From: Plenodomus lindquistii
Lineage: Eukaryota > Ascomycota > Dothideomycetes > Pleosporales > Leptosphaeriaceae
DNA length: 64,000 bases
Reading direction: 5' to 3'
Assembly (NCBI GenBank): GCA_025504975.1
Contig: JANUWI010000013.1
Coordinates: forward strand, 1 to 64,000
Positions 48,501 to 61,519 of the stretch are shown piece after piece. The notes under the pieces are model-generated. The model made no database searches. It was given only the letters and a program-made list of their open reading frames with translations, and was not told the DNA's origin. Position 1 is the first letter of the stretch. Each line of letters starts with the position of its first letter. Both the position numbers and the translations under genes were made by a program.

Positions 48501-51500
48501 GCTATAGAAAAACTACTAGAATACTAACTATATAACTATAAAATTATTCTAAATAAGATTCTATTTAATAACTTTAGCCCTTTATATAAATAAAACTCTA
48601 AAAACTTAAAAGCTATTAAAAAATACGTCTAGAAAAACTTATAGAAAAAATTTATAAAAACTAGTTATAGCCTTTTTATTTCCTCTATTTATTATATTTA
48701 TAAACTTAATAAGTTGCTTTATATCTATATTAACTACTATAAATTTAACTAGCTTACCTAAAAAAACGCCTATTTAATTCTAAAAATAGATAACTTACTA
48801 ATTTACTTAAGCAAGGCTAAAATCTTTACTAAGTTTAATATTTAAATAGCTTTTAATAAAATTTATATAGATTTAGAGTTTAAAAAATATACTACTTTCT
48901 ATACCTGCTATAGATTATATAAATATAAAGTACTTCTTTTTAGTCTCTATAATAGCCTCTCTATCTATTAAAAGTATATAAATAATATACTTATAGATTA
49001 TTTAGATAATTTCTATATTACCTACTTAGATAATATTTTTATTTACTTTAAAAACGTCTAGAGCTAGTAATAACACGTTAAACTTATTTTAGAAAAACTA
49101 TAAAAAGTAGGACTATAAATAGTAATTAAAAAAAGTAAATTCTATATTATTGTAACTAAGTATTTAGAATATATTCTAACTAATAAAAAGATAGAAATAG
49201 ATTTAGAAAAAGTAAAAGTACTCTATAACAAGGTCTAACCTACTACTATAATAGATATTAAATTTTTTCTAGAGTTTACTAGATTCTATAGATAATTTAT
49301 CTCTAAATTTTTATAAATAGCTAAGCTAATAATAGCTTTATAAAGTCTTTTAACTCTATTTATATAAAATAAAAATTACTAAAATAGTTTTAAAAAGCTA
49401 AAGTTTTTACTTCTAGTAATTCTAGTTCTATACTACTTTAATTCTAATTATAATATAAAATTAGAAACTAATACTTTAGATAGAGTAGTAGCTAGAATTA
49501 TATTTTAAAAATATCTAGATAGTAAATAGTACTTTATAGCTTTCTATAGTAAAATACTTACTAGAGTAGAGCTTAATTAAAAAATATATAATAAAAAACT
49601 ATTTACTATTATTACTACTTTTAAAAAATAAAAAGCTAAACTAATATTAGTTTAGTACTAAATTTAAATATATACTAATTATTAATTTTTATAGTATTTT
49701 ATAAGTATAAAAGTTCTAAATTAATAATAGACTAACTAAACTAAGTTTATAGTTTTATATAACTTCTTAATTGAATATACTTTAAATAAAAGTAATAAAC
49801 GCGTAGATATTTTTAGTTACTAAAAATAAAATATAAAAGATTTTAAATTAGTTTAGTATAATAACTACTTTTTAGTTTTTTTTTATTTTACTAGGCTATA
49901 TAGCTATATTAACTTTAAACTAGTAAAATAATACCTATAGTCTTTTTATAAATAACTATTACTTTTTTTTAACTAACTCTAATAATATTATAAGATTTTT
50001 TAGAACTAATAAAAGCTCTATTAAAAAAAAACTAATAGTTTTTTAAAAAGAAACGCTTTTTACTACGTTTCTAGTATTAAATAAATAATAGATATTTTTT
50101 TATAAAAACTATTTTTATATTTCTCTAGACTTTTTACGTTATATAAAACTTATTAGAGAGGTATATAATTAAATATTAATAGCCTATTCTAGTACTATAA
50201 AAACTTACTAGTTATTTATATAATAATACTACTAGAAAAAAATAAAAGCTATTAATAAATATTATATATGTAACTATATTACTTACTAAAAATTCTATCT
50301 AAAATAGATTTAAATTTAAAAAACTTTTTACTTTTTACTAATTCTAGAGAAACCTATATAATATTTTATAATAGACTTTAAATTTTTTCTTAAAAACTAA
50401 TACAGCTATAATTAGATTCTAGTAATTATTAATTAACTTTTTAAATAAATAATTATAATACTATACTATAAAATAATAGACGTTTAAAACTTTATTTAAC
50501 TATTTATAGAATAAGTATATTAGTTTAAATATATTTTTAAAAGTATTATTTTTAACTATAAAGCCTAGTTTATTTTCTAATTCTAGTTTAAATTCTATTA
50601 AATTATAGGTATTAAAATATAGCTTTTTACTACTTATTATAAATAAACTAATAGTTAAACTAAAATTATAAATAAGTATATTAACTAACGCCTATAGCTA
50701 TATATAATATACTATTAAAAAAACTAAAGTAAACTTATTTTATTTATAAACTAAACTATAATAATACTTTTATATATATTAATAGAAATAAACCTATACT
50801 AGCTCCTGTATAGTTCTAAACTCTAATAAAACTAGAACTAGTACTATTTAAAAATAGCAAATTCTATTAAGAAATTTAACTACTAAAAAGTTTATAATCT
50901 AGCTATTTAAATATATAACGTTTAGAAATAAGCTAAAAAAAATATAAAAAAAGTATAATACTAAATACGTTTTACTATTAACACCTATTAATATTCTATT
51001 AATTAAAAAATTAAAAATAAAGTTTATTTTTTTATTACTAATCTAATAACTATAAAACCTAGCTAAAAGTTATCTAAACTATAGAAAAATCTTTTTAAAA
51101 TTTTTAAATAGATTAGGTATTTCTATAAATTTAAGTTTTTTTTAAACTCTAAAATATATAACGTGTTTACTTCTAATATCCTCTATAAAAATTCTAATAA
51201 CTCTTTACTTAAATAAAAGGCTCTAAAGCTACTAGCTACTTTTATATAAAGTATAAAAAAATAAAAAATTAAAAAAATCTTTACTAGTAAATTTATTTAA
51301 AATAAGCTAAAATATAGACGTTAGGAAATTCTATTATATAGTAAATTAAGTAAGTAGATAGAAAGTAATATAAATAGCTAGTAATTAACGTAAATTACTA
51401 ATTTACTACTTTTACCCTATAAGGCCTTTTTTTACATAGTTTACTAGTAATTTACTAGTAAATAACGTAAATAACGTAAATTACTTTAAATACTATTTTT

Positions 51501-53816
51501 ATTTAATTTACTTTACTTACCTTGCTTACCTCCTAGACCCCTGCTAGTTTAAAATAAAAAAAAACTTTACTTTTTTAAACTCTTTTAAGTTATATAATAA
51601 CGTACGCAATTAATATAATAATATAATAGAAATTTCTAAATACTAAAATATTACTTTTATAGGCTTAGCGCGAAAAAAAATATAGTTTTATTATCTATTT
51701 AAACTATTAGCAGCCTCTGTAAATTATTTTTAAGTAAGGAACATTAAAACCTTTTAGTAAATAATTAATAACTATAGAACAGCTACGCCTAAAATAGTAA
51801 TTTTTTAACTAATTTATAGCTAAATATTTATTCTATATTCTTAGAATTCTAATTGCCTAATTAGGACTAGTTTTAATTTTTTATAGTGTTTAACGTTTAT
51901 AGGGTTAATAGAGTAAGCAAGGTAAATAAAGTAAATTAAACTATTTATATTAGCTACACTACTTAAGTCTTTTCCTACTTATTTACTAGTAATTTAAATT
52001 ATTTACAATACGCTTAGTAAATAACTAGAATACTATAAAAAGTTTTTTTCTAATAGAGCTAGCTAGATAGAATATAATCTAGATCTAATCTAGTACCTAG
52101 CGTCTAACTTTATAGGCTTTTTATATAAAATATAAAACTTTTACTAGAAGTATTCTAATTATATAGAACTTTTTTAGGCACTATATAGATAGTTTTAGGT
52201 ATAAAAAAAAATATATTATAGTTAATAAATAATTATATTTTATAACTTTAATAATTTTTCTATTATTAATATATAAAAATTATAGCTAATATATAAAACT
52301 AGTATATAGCTTTTACTAATAAAACTTTTAGCCTAGTAAACTAACTATTATAAATAAATATAAAAGTTTTTTAAAATTTATTTATTTACTACTATAACTT
52401 TTTAATTTTTATTTTACTATTAAAAACGTTATATACTTTATTTAATTTAAAGTTTTTACTACTTTTATATTTTAAAAACTTTCTATTAAATTTATAAATA
52501 GGCCTATATTTTTTTTTACTACTAGAAAAATCTAGAGCTTCTCTAGAAAAAGCGGCAGCTAAAGCTACTACATTTTTCTAAAAAAGCTATATTTTCTAGT
52601 ATAAATCTAAAACTTTTTTATATAGGCTTTAAAACTTTTTCTATTATATATAGTAGTCTACTAATATTATATTAGTTATATTAAAGCTAGTAATCTATAT
52701 AGTTACTATCTATACTATAAAAGCTAATATTTTTATAGCTAAACTAGCTATAGCCTTTATATTTACTAGTTTAGCTTTAATCTTTTTTATTTTATTTTTA
52801 TTAGCTAGTATAGCCTGCGTAGTAAAGCTTTTAAAATTATAAAACGCTACTATAATTTAGTTATATTCTAGTTCTATATATATAAATACCTAAAAAAGTT
52901 AGAAAAAGCTTTAAACTAGTAAAAAAAAATAGCTATTTACTAGTTTATACTTTTTATTTAAAAGTGTGTAATAAGTATACTTTTTTAAATTAACTAATTT
53001 AAATAAATATATAAAATTAAATTTACTATAAAACTAGGCCTAGATAGAGTATAGGTAAAAAATCTAATAAGCTAAAAAGTATATATCTAGAGGTATAGAA
53101 ATAGGTATTTTTATAAAAGCTATTTAGCGTTAGTATTAAAAGTAATAATAAATAGTAATAAAGTACGTATAATAAAAGTATAAAATATAAAAAGTAAAAA
53201 AAAATTATAATATTTAAAAAATTATTATATTCTACTAGAGTAACTATTAAATTTAGTAGTTATTATAATAATTATTAATAAATAGTAAATAAAAAGTTAT
53301 ATTTACTTTAATAAAATAATAATTCTAGAATAGACTCTATATAGAGGTTATATAGAGAATATTTAGATATAGAACTATCTAATTTAAAGTAGAGGGTAAT
53401 ATAATAAAGCTATATTCTATTATAATAATAATTTTTAGCTATAAAAGCTCTTTTATAAGCTACCTCTATCTTTCTCTATATAAATTTATTAAAAATAGAA
53501 AACTATACTAACTTCTATTTAAACTATTTTTATACTATATCTAGTCTAGATTTTACTAGAATTTCTACTCTACTATTACCTACGTGCTAATATAGCAGAA
53601 AAAAGAAAAAAACTCTATAAAAGCTTAGAACTACTACTATTTTCTACTTTATATAGCTTATTCTTTTAATAAAACTATAAAAATATAATTTTTTTACTTT
53701 TTTATATAAAATTTATAAAAATATAATTTATTTAGTTTTTTAATCTACGCGTACTTTTATATACTTTTAAACTAATTTAGATACTTTTTAGTACTTTATA
53801 TTTTTAAAGTATTATA
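45588..53816 (+). mobile_element. Ty3/gypsy LTR retrotransposon, RIP-degraded, copy 2
   Basis: LTRs are 45588-46003 and 53400-53816. Reading through RIP stops, 47448-47496 gives the zinc-knuckle pattern (NYYNYSKLEYYANKYL, from CX2CX4HX4C). 48717-49065 gives gypsy RT (KIDNLLIYLSKAKIFTKFNI, IAFNKI, YLDNI for YLDD). 49542-49640 gives RNase H (FYSKILTRVELN, IYNKKLFTI). 50140-50260 gives the integrase zinc-finger region (LIREVYN, TIKTY). The order gag, RT, RNase H, integrase is that of Ty3/gypsy. It is not functional. It carries the nested 733-bp element at 51321-52053. Confidence 0.88.
51321..52053 (-). mobile_element. 733-bp short-TIR element, copy 2
   Basis: Inverted copy of 17012-17744 at the matching place in the second gypsy element. 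It starts TTAGGAAA. Confidence 0.65.
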
Positions 53817-54040
53817 GTTACTATTATAGAGAGTAGATTTAGAAGTAATTAGAAAATAGATTACTATATAGAAAATGCTTAAAAAAGCGTACTACTTATA
53901 GCTAAAATTTTAGTAAAAATATATTCTACTCTATTTATATAAATACTATATAGAGCGTGCTATATATAACTATACTTTAAATATAAATTTAGTATATACG
54001 CTCTATAATAGTTACTAGTAAAAAAATAATTTTTTTATAA

Positions 54041-55187
54041 TATAATAGCTTAAAAATATAAAATACTAAAAAGTATCTAAATTAGTTTAAAAGTATATAA
54101 AAGTACGCGTAGATTAAAAAACTAAATAAATTATATTTTTATAAATTTTATATAAAAAAATAAAAAAATTATACTTTTATAGTTCTATTAAAAAAGTAAG
54201 CTATAAAAAATAAAATTTATAGATAGTTTTAAACTTTTATAAAAAAAAAAATTTTTTATACTATATTAGTACGTAGGTAATAGTAGAGTAGAAATTTCTA
54301 TAAAATTTAAACTAAGTATAGTATAAAAGTAGTTTAGATAAAAATTAGTATAATTTTATATTTTAATAAGTTTATATAGAGAAAAATAGAGATAGTTTAT
54401 AAAAAGTCTTTTATAGCTATAAGTTATTACTATAATAGAATGTAGCTTTATTATAATATTTAAAAGTATAAAAATAAGTATTTTTATAAAAAATATTTAC
54501 TATTAGTATTAAAAGTAATAATAAATAGTAATAAAGTATATATAATAGAGGTATAAAGTATATAAAATAAAAAAAAATATAATATTTAAAAAATTATTAT
54601 ATTTTACTAGAGTAACTACTAGATTTAATAGTTATTCTAATAATTATTAATAAATAGTAAATAAAAAGTTATATTTACTTTAATAAAATAATAATTCTAG
54701 AATAAACTCTATATAAAAGTTATATAAAAAATATTTAAATATAAAACTATTTAATTTTAAGTAAAAAGTAATATAATAAAGCTATATTCTATTAAAATAA
54801 TAACTTTTAGCTATAAAAGCCTTTTTATAAACTACTTTTATTTTTTTCTATATAAGCTTATTAAAAATAAAAAACTATACTAATTTCTATTTAAACTACC
54901 TCTATACTATATTTAGTTTAAATTTTATAGAAATTTCTATTCTACTATTATCTACGTGCTAATATAGTAGAGAAAAAAAAAACTTTTTAAAAGTTTAGAA
55001 CTACTACTAAATTCTATTCTATATAGCTTATTTTTTTAATAGAACTATAAAAGTACAATTCTTTTATTTTTTTATATAAAAATTTTAAAAAATATAATTT
55101 ATTTAGCTTTCTAATCTATATATACTTCTATATACTTTTAAACTAATTTAGATACTTTTTAGTACTTTATATTTTTAAACTAATTTA
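54041..55187. repeat. inverted pair of gypsy LTRs
   Basis: 54041-54455 is a - orientation LTR. 54457-55187 is the ~320-base subterminal segment plus a + orientation LTR (54772-55187). The junction is the mirror of the one at 45587, so both probably arose from one rearrangement. Confidence 0.6.
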
Positions 55188-55476
55188 AATTTTCTACTAG
55201 ACTTTTCTAGATAGTTATTAAACTTTTTTTTATTATATCTAGTAACTACTTTTAGAGTTTACTTTTTATAAGTCTCTAATAATTAATTCTAAAAGCTATA
55301 GTAGTAGTTTATTACCTTTTATATTAGCTATTTTTAAAAGTAGTAGAAATAAATTCTATTTATTCTTTAGTATAAAGTAATATTATATAAAGTATAGTAT
55401 TTATAATACTAAAAAAAAGTAGCTACTTTACTAAATAAGCTAGTTTACTAAATTAGCTAGATTACTAGTAGAATAT

Positions 55477-58400
55477 TATTAGATGCACAGTACTATTAAA
55501 AGTACATAAGTATTAATAAATTTTATAAAAGTTTTAATAATTAATTATTCTCTTTAAATATTACTTAGAAAGCTAGTTTTATTATATTAGCTATAGAGTG
55601 CGCTAGCGTACTCTATACCCTACTTATTTACTAGCTCTAGAATAACTCTATTAATTTAATACACCTTTTTTAGCCTAGAAGCTATTACTAGCTAAAACCT
55701 TTCTTTTAAAAAGTTATTAAAAAGTAGTCTAGTTATTATTAGATTTTTTTAATTAGAGTTTTATTTATTAGCGTTAATAGCGTTTTAGCTTTAATAAGTC
55801 TTAATTAATAGAAAAACCTTCTCTATAATTTTTTTAGTAGAGCTTTTATAAAGCTATTTATAATTATTTCTAATAACTATATATACTATATATTTATCTA
55901 TTATTATTATACTTTCTACTATAGCTAGTAATTATAGATATTAACGTATTAGAGCTTAGTTTAAAGCTATAAAACCTCTATAGTAAGTAGTTAGATAGTC
56001 TATTAATTATTATATTTAATAATAATAAGTTCTAGTTTAATTTTAATATAGAACTTTTAAAAAAGCTTTAAAATAAAAAAAGCTTTTTTAGTAACTTAAA
56101 ATAGAGTAAAAAGTTTAGCTTTAGTAGTTAATGTAGTTACTATATTTTATTTATTTACTTTCTAAATAATAAGCCTATAATATAGCTTAATTATATAGCT
56201 TTATAAACTTTTTCTATTTTATATATTATTAGTAAAAAAGACGTTACTTATAATTTAAAGGCGTAAGCTACTTTTAAATTATAATATAGTTAATTTAGTA
56301 TTCTAAAAATATATTAAAACTTAGTTAATAGCTTTATAATATTTATAGCTAGAATTAGTAAAATACTTTACTAATTATAACGTAGTAAATAAAATATTTA
56401 GTTATATAGTAACTATAGTAAAAAAAAGTAATCTAATTTTTTATTAATATTTATTGATATCTACGTAGCTTACTAGTCTATTACTTAGTAATAGTTTAAT
56501 AGCTACTATTAGAGTATTATATACTACTCTTTAATTATTAATTAGTTAACTAATTTTATTATAGTAGAAAGCCTAGAAGAGTTAGATCTAGCGTAAAGCT
56601 TAGTTATAGATTATTTCTATTCTAAAAAACTATTATAAGTTATATTCTCTAGTAATAATATACTACTTTTTTAGCTACTTTATTATTTTAGTAGCCTACT
56701 AATTCTACTCTATTAGATAAGCTATAATAATATTATTAATATAAAAAAAAATAATAATACTACCTTTAATAAAGTAGTATAGCTTATATAGTATAGCTTT
56801 AAAGCTAAGCCTCTATAGAGTTACTATAAACTCTTTCTACTATAGTAGTAGTAAAATTCTAAAACTATATAATACTTTATTAATTTATAGAATTATACTA
56901 GCTGTTTAATAGCCTTTTAGTATATATATATAGATAATTTAGTTTATTACTATATATATAAACGCGTTTATAATATTAAATTACTTAAGCTCTAGTTTAT
57001 ACTAGGCTGTAATTACTATTAATATTCTAAATAAATAGCTAGCTAGTATAGCTATATAGATATTTTAAAAAGTAATATTTCTCTATTAACTTTTTTAGAC
57101 TACTAGTTACGCTTTATATTTAAAAAGGTTATAGTTTTTATCTAGCTTATATATATAGACCTATATATAGTTAAAAATCTATTATTTTATTAATTTACGT
57201 TAGGAAAAAACTTTTTGTAGCATTCTGGTCATTTACTAAGCGCATTGTAAGTAAGTTGAATTACTAGTAAATAACTAGAAAAAGACTTAAGTAGTGTAGC
57301 TAACGTGAATGGCTTGATTTACCTTATTTACCTCGCTCACCCTATTAACCCCACGAACGTCAAATACTATGAAAAATTAAAACTAGTCCTAATTAGGCAA
57401 TTAAAATTCTAATAATATAGAATAAATGTTTAGCTATAAATTAGTTAAAAAATTACTATTTTAGGCCTAGCCGTTCTATAGTTATTAATTATTTACTAAA
57501 AAGTTTTAATATTCCTCGCTTAAAAATAATTTACAGGGGCTGCTAATAGTTTAAATAGATAATAAAACTATATTTTTTTTTCGCGCTAAGCCTATAAAAG
57601 TAATATTTTAGTATTTAGAAATTTCTATTATATTATTATATTAATTGCGTACGTTATTATATAACTTAAAAGAGTTTAAAAAAGTAAAGTTCTTTTTTAT
57701 TTTAAACTAGCAGGGGTCTAGGAGGTAAGCGAGGTAAGCGAGGTAAATTAAGTAAAAATAGTACTTAAAGTAATTCACGTTACTTATATTATTTACTAGT
57801 AAATTACTAGTAAACTACGTGAAAAAAGGCCTTGTAGGGTAAAAGTAGTAAATTAGTAATTTACGTTAATTACTAGCTATTTACGTTACTTTCTTTCTAC
57901 TTACTTAATTTACTACACAATAGAATTTCCTAATGTAGCTATTCTAATTAGAATTTTAGTCTATAAATTTATTTAAATATAGTTTAAAAAATAGTTAAAT
58001 TTAGCTTATTTAAACTTAGCGCCTAGTAGATAATTTTTAAACTTACTTTTATATATAGAAAAAGGTAGAAGCTAGCTTTAATAGGGTTTTAAGCCTATAG
58101 TAAGTATTTTTTTTAATTAGACTTTATTAATAGCTTTTTTTCTAGTTATCTCTATAATACCTATTTAGGTTTCTACTATAAACGCCGCTATCTATAAAAT
58201 TATATAGAATAAAAATAATTATTTTTTAAAGTATATTCCTACTATAAATTAGGTAAAAAAAGCTGCTAGTAGTAGAGTTAGTAGTAGAAATAGATAATAA
58301 TTTTTAATTTCTTTACTATTATAGTATTCTAGTAGATCTACTTTAGAATTCTACTCTAAAGTATTTTTAATAGTATTATTTTTATAGAATAATTTAGTTT

Positions 58401-61399
58401 CTAGTTTATATACTAGTAAAAGGAGCTCTATAGTTTTTATAAATATAGCAATTTCTTCTAGTATACTATATATAAAATTATCTATTAAATTTTCTACTTT
58501 TCTATTAAATATTATTTATTTATTAAAGGTAACGTCTTTAGTACTAATAACTTTAGTAAAGAATAGAATCTATATTCTATAGATATTAGAGAATTAATAG
58601 CCTACTAGGTATTTTATCTAGGCTTTTAGATTAAAATATTATAAACGTACTTTACTATAGTATATATTATTAGTTATAGTAAAAGCTTTATAGCTATATA
58701 CTCTAAAGTAAATAAAGTTTAGTTTTTATATTAAAATAACTATACTATTACTAAAAGCTATTTAAATAAAAAAAAATTTATATAAAGTTTTCTAGTTATT
58801 TATATAGTTAGGTAATTAGTTATATAAATAGATAGTAGCTTATATTATCTCTAGCTAGAGCTTCTATAAAAAATTAGCGTTAAATTATATTACACGCGTT
58901 TTTTTTTATTTATACTCTCTAAATATTTAGCGCTTTTATTCTATACTTATATATCTAGAGCTAAAAACTTAATAATAATACTTTATAATAAAAAATAGCG
59001 CTGTACCTCTAGTTTAACTATTATAATTTTATTATCTACTTCTATAATCTTTATAGTAATATTAAAATAGTTTTTAAAAAATAGAATAAAGTTTAAAAAT
59101 ACTTTAATAATAGACTTTATAGTTCTATTATTACTAAAGTAGTAGTTCTATTATATATCTAAGTATCTATTAGTAATAAATATCTAGCTTTTTTTTTTAG
59201 TAATACTTTAGTATTTATATAAATAGAAATTAATAGCTAGTTTCTTCTCTAGTTTTTTATAATCTATATTTTATAAAGCCTATTTAATTTAACGCTAGGT
59301 TTTAGCTTATCTATAGAAGTTATACTCTACTATAGTAATACTTTTTATTTATACTTTTTTAGCTTACTATATAAAGTGCTCTATAGTTACTAGACTAGAA
59401 TATTTAAATTTTTTATACTATATAAGTACTAGAGCTATTTAAGCTTATTTTAGTATATATAATATTATTTTATATATATAGTAAGCTATAGGTACTAATA
59501 TATAGTACTTAATTACCTATTAGCTATATAATTTCTATAGGCTTCTAATAATTATACTATCTAATACTTATAGTATTATTAGATTAGTTCTATTATTCTA
59601 CTATAGTCTTTATTATTAAAGTAATTAGAAAGATATAAAATTATAGAGAAAGTTAGAATAGATAGCTATATTATAGAGTATTATTATTATTATTTACTAA
59701 TTATATCTAAAAAGTAGCTAGATAGAGCTATACTTTCTAATCTAGACTTATATATTACTAGTTTATATATAGTCTAAAGGTCTAAATACGTAATAATTAT
59801 ATATATATTAAAAATTATTTATAATATAGTATATTATATCTAAATCTAGAATATATAAGTTTTAAAGTAGATAATTATTTATTATAGCTATAAAGCCTAC
59901 CTCTATATTAAATATTACTAGAATCTATTTTTTAGAACTTTTAATTTATATAATTTAATAACTATATAGTTAGTTTACTTCTAGAGTTAAAGTATAGAAC
60001 TATTTAATAGTTAGTATTTTTATATAAAATTAGCTCTATAAGCAGATTAGCCTTTATAGTTCTAGATTTTATTTTTTTTTAAATTTAATAAGCTTTTTTA
60101 TAGACTTATTTAGTTTCTACTAGCTAGGTACTTTTTTTTATATAAATAGTAGTAGTTTTTTAAAGTATAGTATTATTTATATACTAAGTATTTTATAAAG
60201 AAGTATAAACTCTCTAGAGGTTTTTTAATTTATTACTTTTAATTATTACTGCGTTAATTATAGGGTTTTCTCTAGTAAAATAGCGCGCTATTTATAGTAA
60301 AAGCGTTTTTTATACTATTCTAATAGGCTTTGCTTTTAGTAGTATTATATAAAACTTTATTATAAACTATAATAAAACTTACTTTACTTTTTTTTATTTT
60401 TAAAAAATAGTTATTTATTATATACTTCTAATAGTATTTTATTATCTTTTTATAGTTTATTCTAGATTAGTATTATTTAAAGTTCTAGAAAGTAGTTATC
60501 TATATATTTACTACTTTATTAACTAATATAAAGAAATCTTTTATTACTATATTAATTTATAGTATTTCTAGTACGTTATATACCTCTACTTTAGTTACAG
60601 CTTAGTTATATTCTATTAACTAGCTATTCTAGTATATAAAGGTTTTTATTAGCTTTAATACCTAAAAGTATTATTTATAGACTTACTTTTATTTAAGTTA
60701 TTTATTAATTCTAATTATTACTTTAAAGCTTATAAGCTATTTTTAGAGGGATTAGTTAGATAGATTATAAATTTAGAGTAGATATAGTATTACTATTAAT
60801 TAGATAAACACTATAATATACTAAAAGCTAGATTACTTTTTTTTATAGTTATATTAGTTATTTTTATATTATTTAAAAAGGATTTTATAATATTTAAAGT
60901 TATTCTAGAACGCCTTCTAGCCTACTATAAAGAGATTAGTAATTTTTTTTAAGTTTATATTACTTATATTAGCTAGTACGTAATAAGTAATTACTAGAGT
61001 TTTTTTTACTACTAGTTTAACTATTAGCTAGGTAGTAGATTTAGAATTAATTTTATTCTAGATATTATATATAATATAGCGCGTTTAAAACTATATTATC
61101 TATATTATATAGTCTATATAATTCTATAGAATAACTATTAGATTATATATTATTACTATATTAGATAGATATATTAAAGTAGTTTAAATAGTAGTTAGTA
61201 ATAAAATTTATAATTATTAAATATATAGTACTATTAAAAGTGTATAAATATTAATAAATTTTATAAAAGTTTTAATAATTAATTATTCTCTCTAAACGTT
61301 ACTTAAAAGGCTAGTTTTATTATATTAGCTATAGAGTACGCTAGCGCACTCTATACTCTATTTATCTACTAGCTTTAGAATAACTCTATTAATCTAATA
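55477..61399 (-). mobile_element. Ty1/copia LTR retrotransposon, RIP-degraded
   Basis: 185-base LTRs lie at 55477-55661 and 61215-61399, with ends that are RIP forms of TGTTAG...CTAACA. The same five bases, AATAT, lie immediately outside (55472-55476 and 61400-61404), a clear target duplication. On the - strand, 56989-56691 reads as copia RT despite stops: FNIINAFI, ILKGY, INKVLYSFR, and FYVDN-type motif C. Its 3'-proximal place fits the gag-integrase-RT-RNase H order of copia. A 734-bp element is nested at 57200-57933; without it the element is 5.2 kb, normal for copia. Confidence 0.85.
57200..57933 (+). mobile_element. 734-bp short-TIR element, copy 3
   Basis: The best preserved copy. It starts TTAGGAAA, ends TTTCCTAA and has many fewer RIP changes than the copies in the gypsy elements. 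It sits inside the copia element. Subterminal inverted tracts (TTACCTCGCTCACC against GGTAAGCGAGGTAA) suggest a strong fold-back. No ORF. Confidence 0.7.
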
Positions 61400-61519
61400 A
61401 ATATATTAATAGCTATAATAAAAGCTATTATATTTATTAGTTATATAATATATCTATAGTATTAAAATACCTTTCTAGTTAGTATTTTATTACTTATAAC
61501 TTAGAATTTCTATCTATTA

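Larger units (their letters stand above)
45580..54659 (-). repeat. right arm of the 9.1-kb inverted duplication
   Basis: Reverse complement of about 14406-23483; see the left arm. The two arms flank the gene island. Confidence 0.85.
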
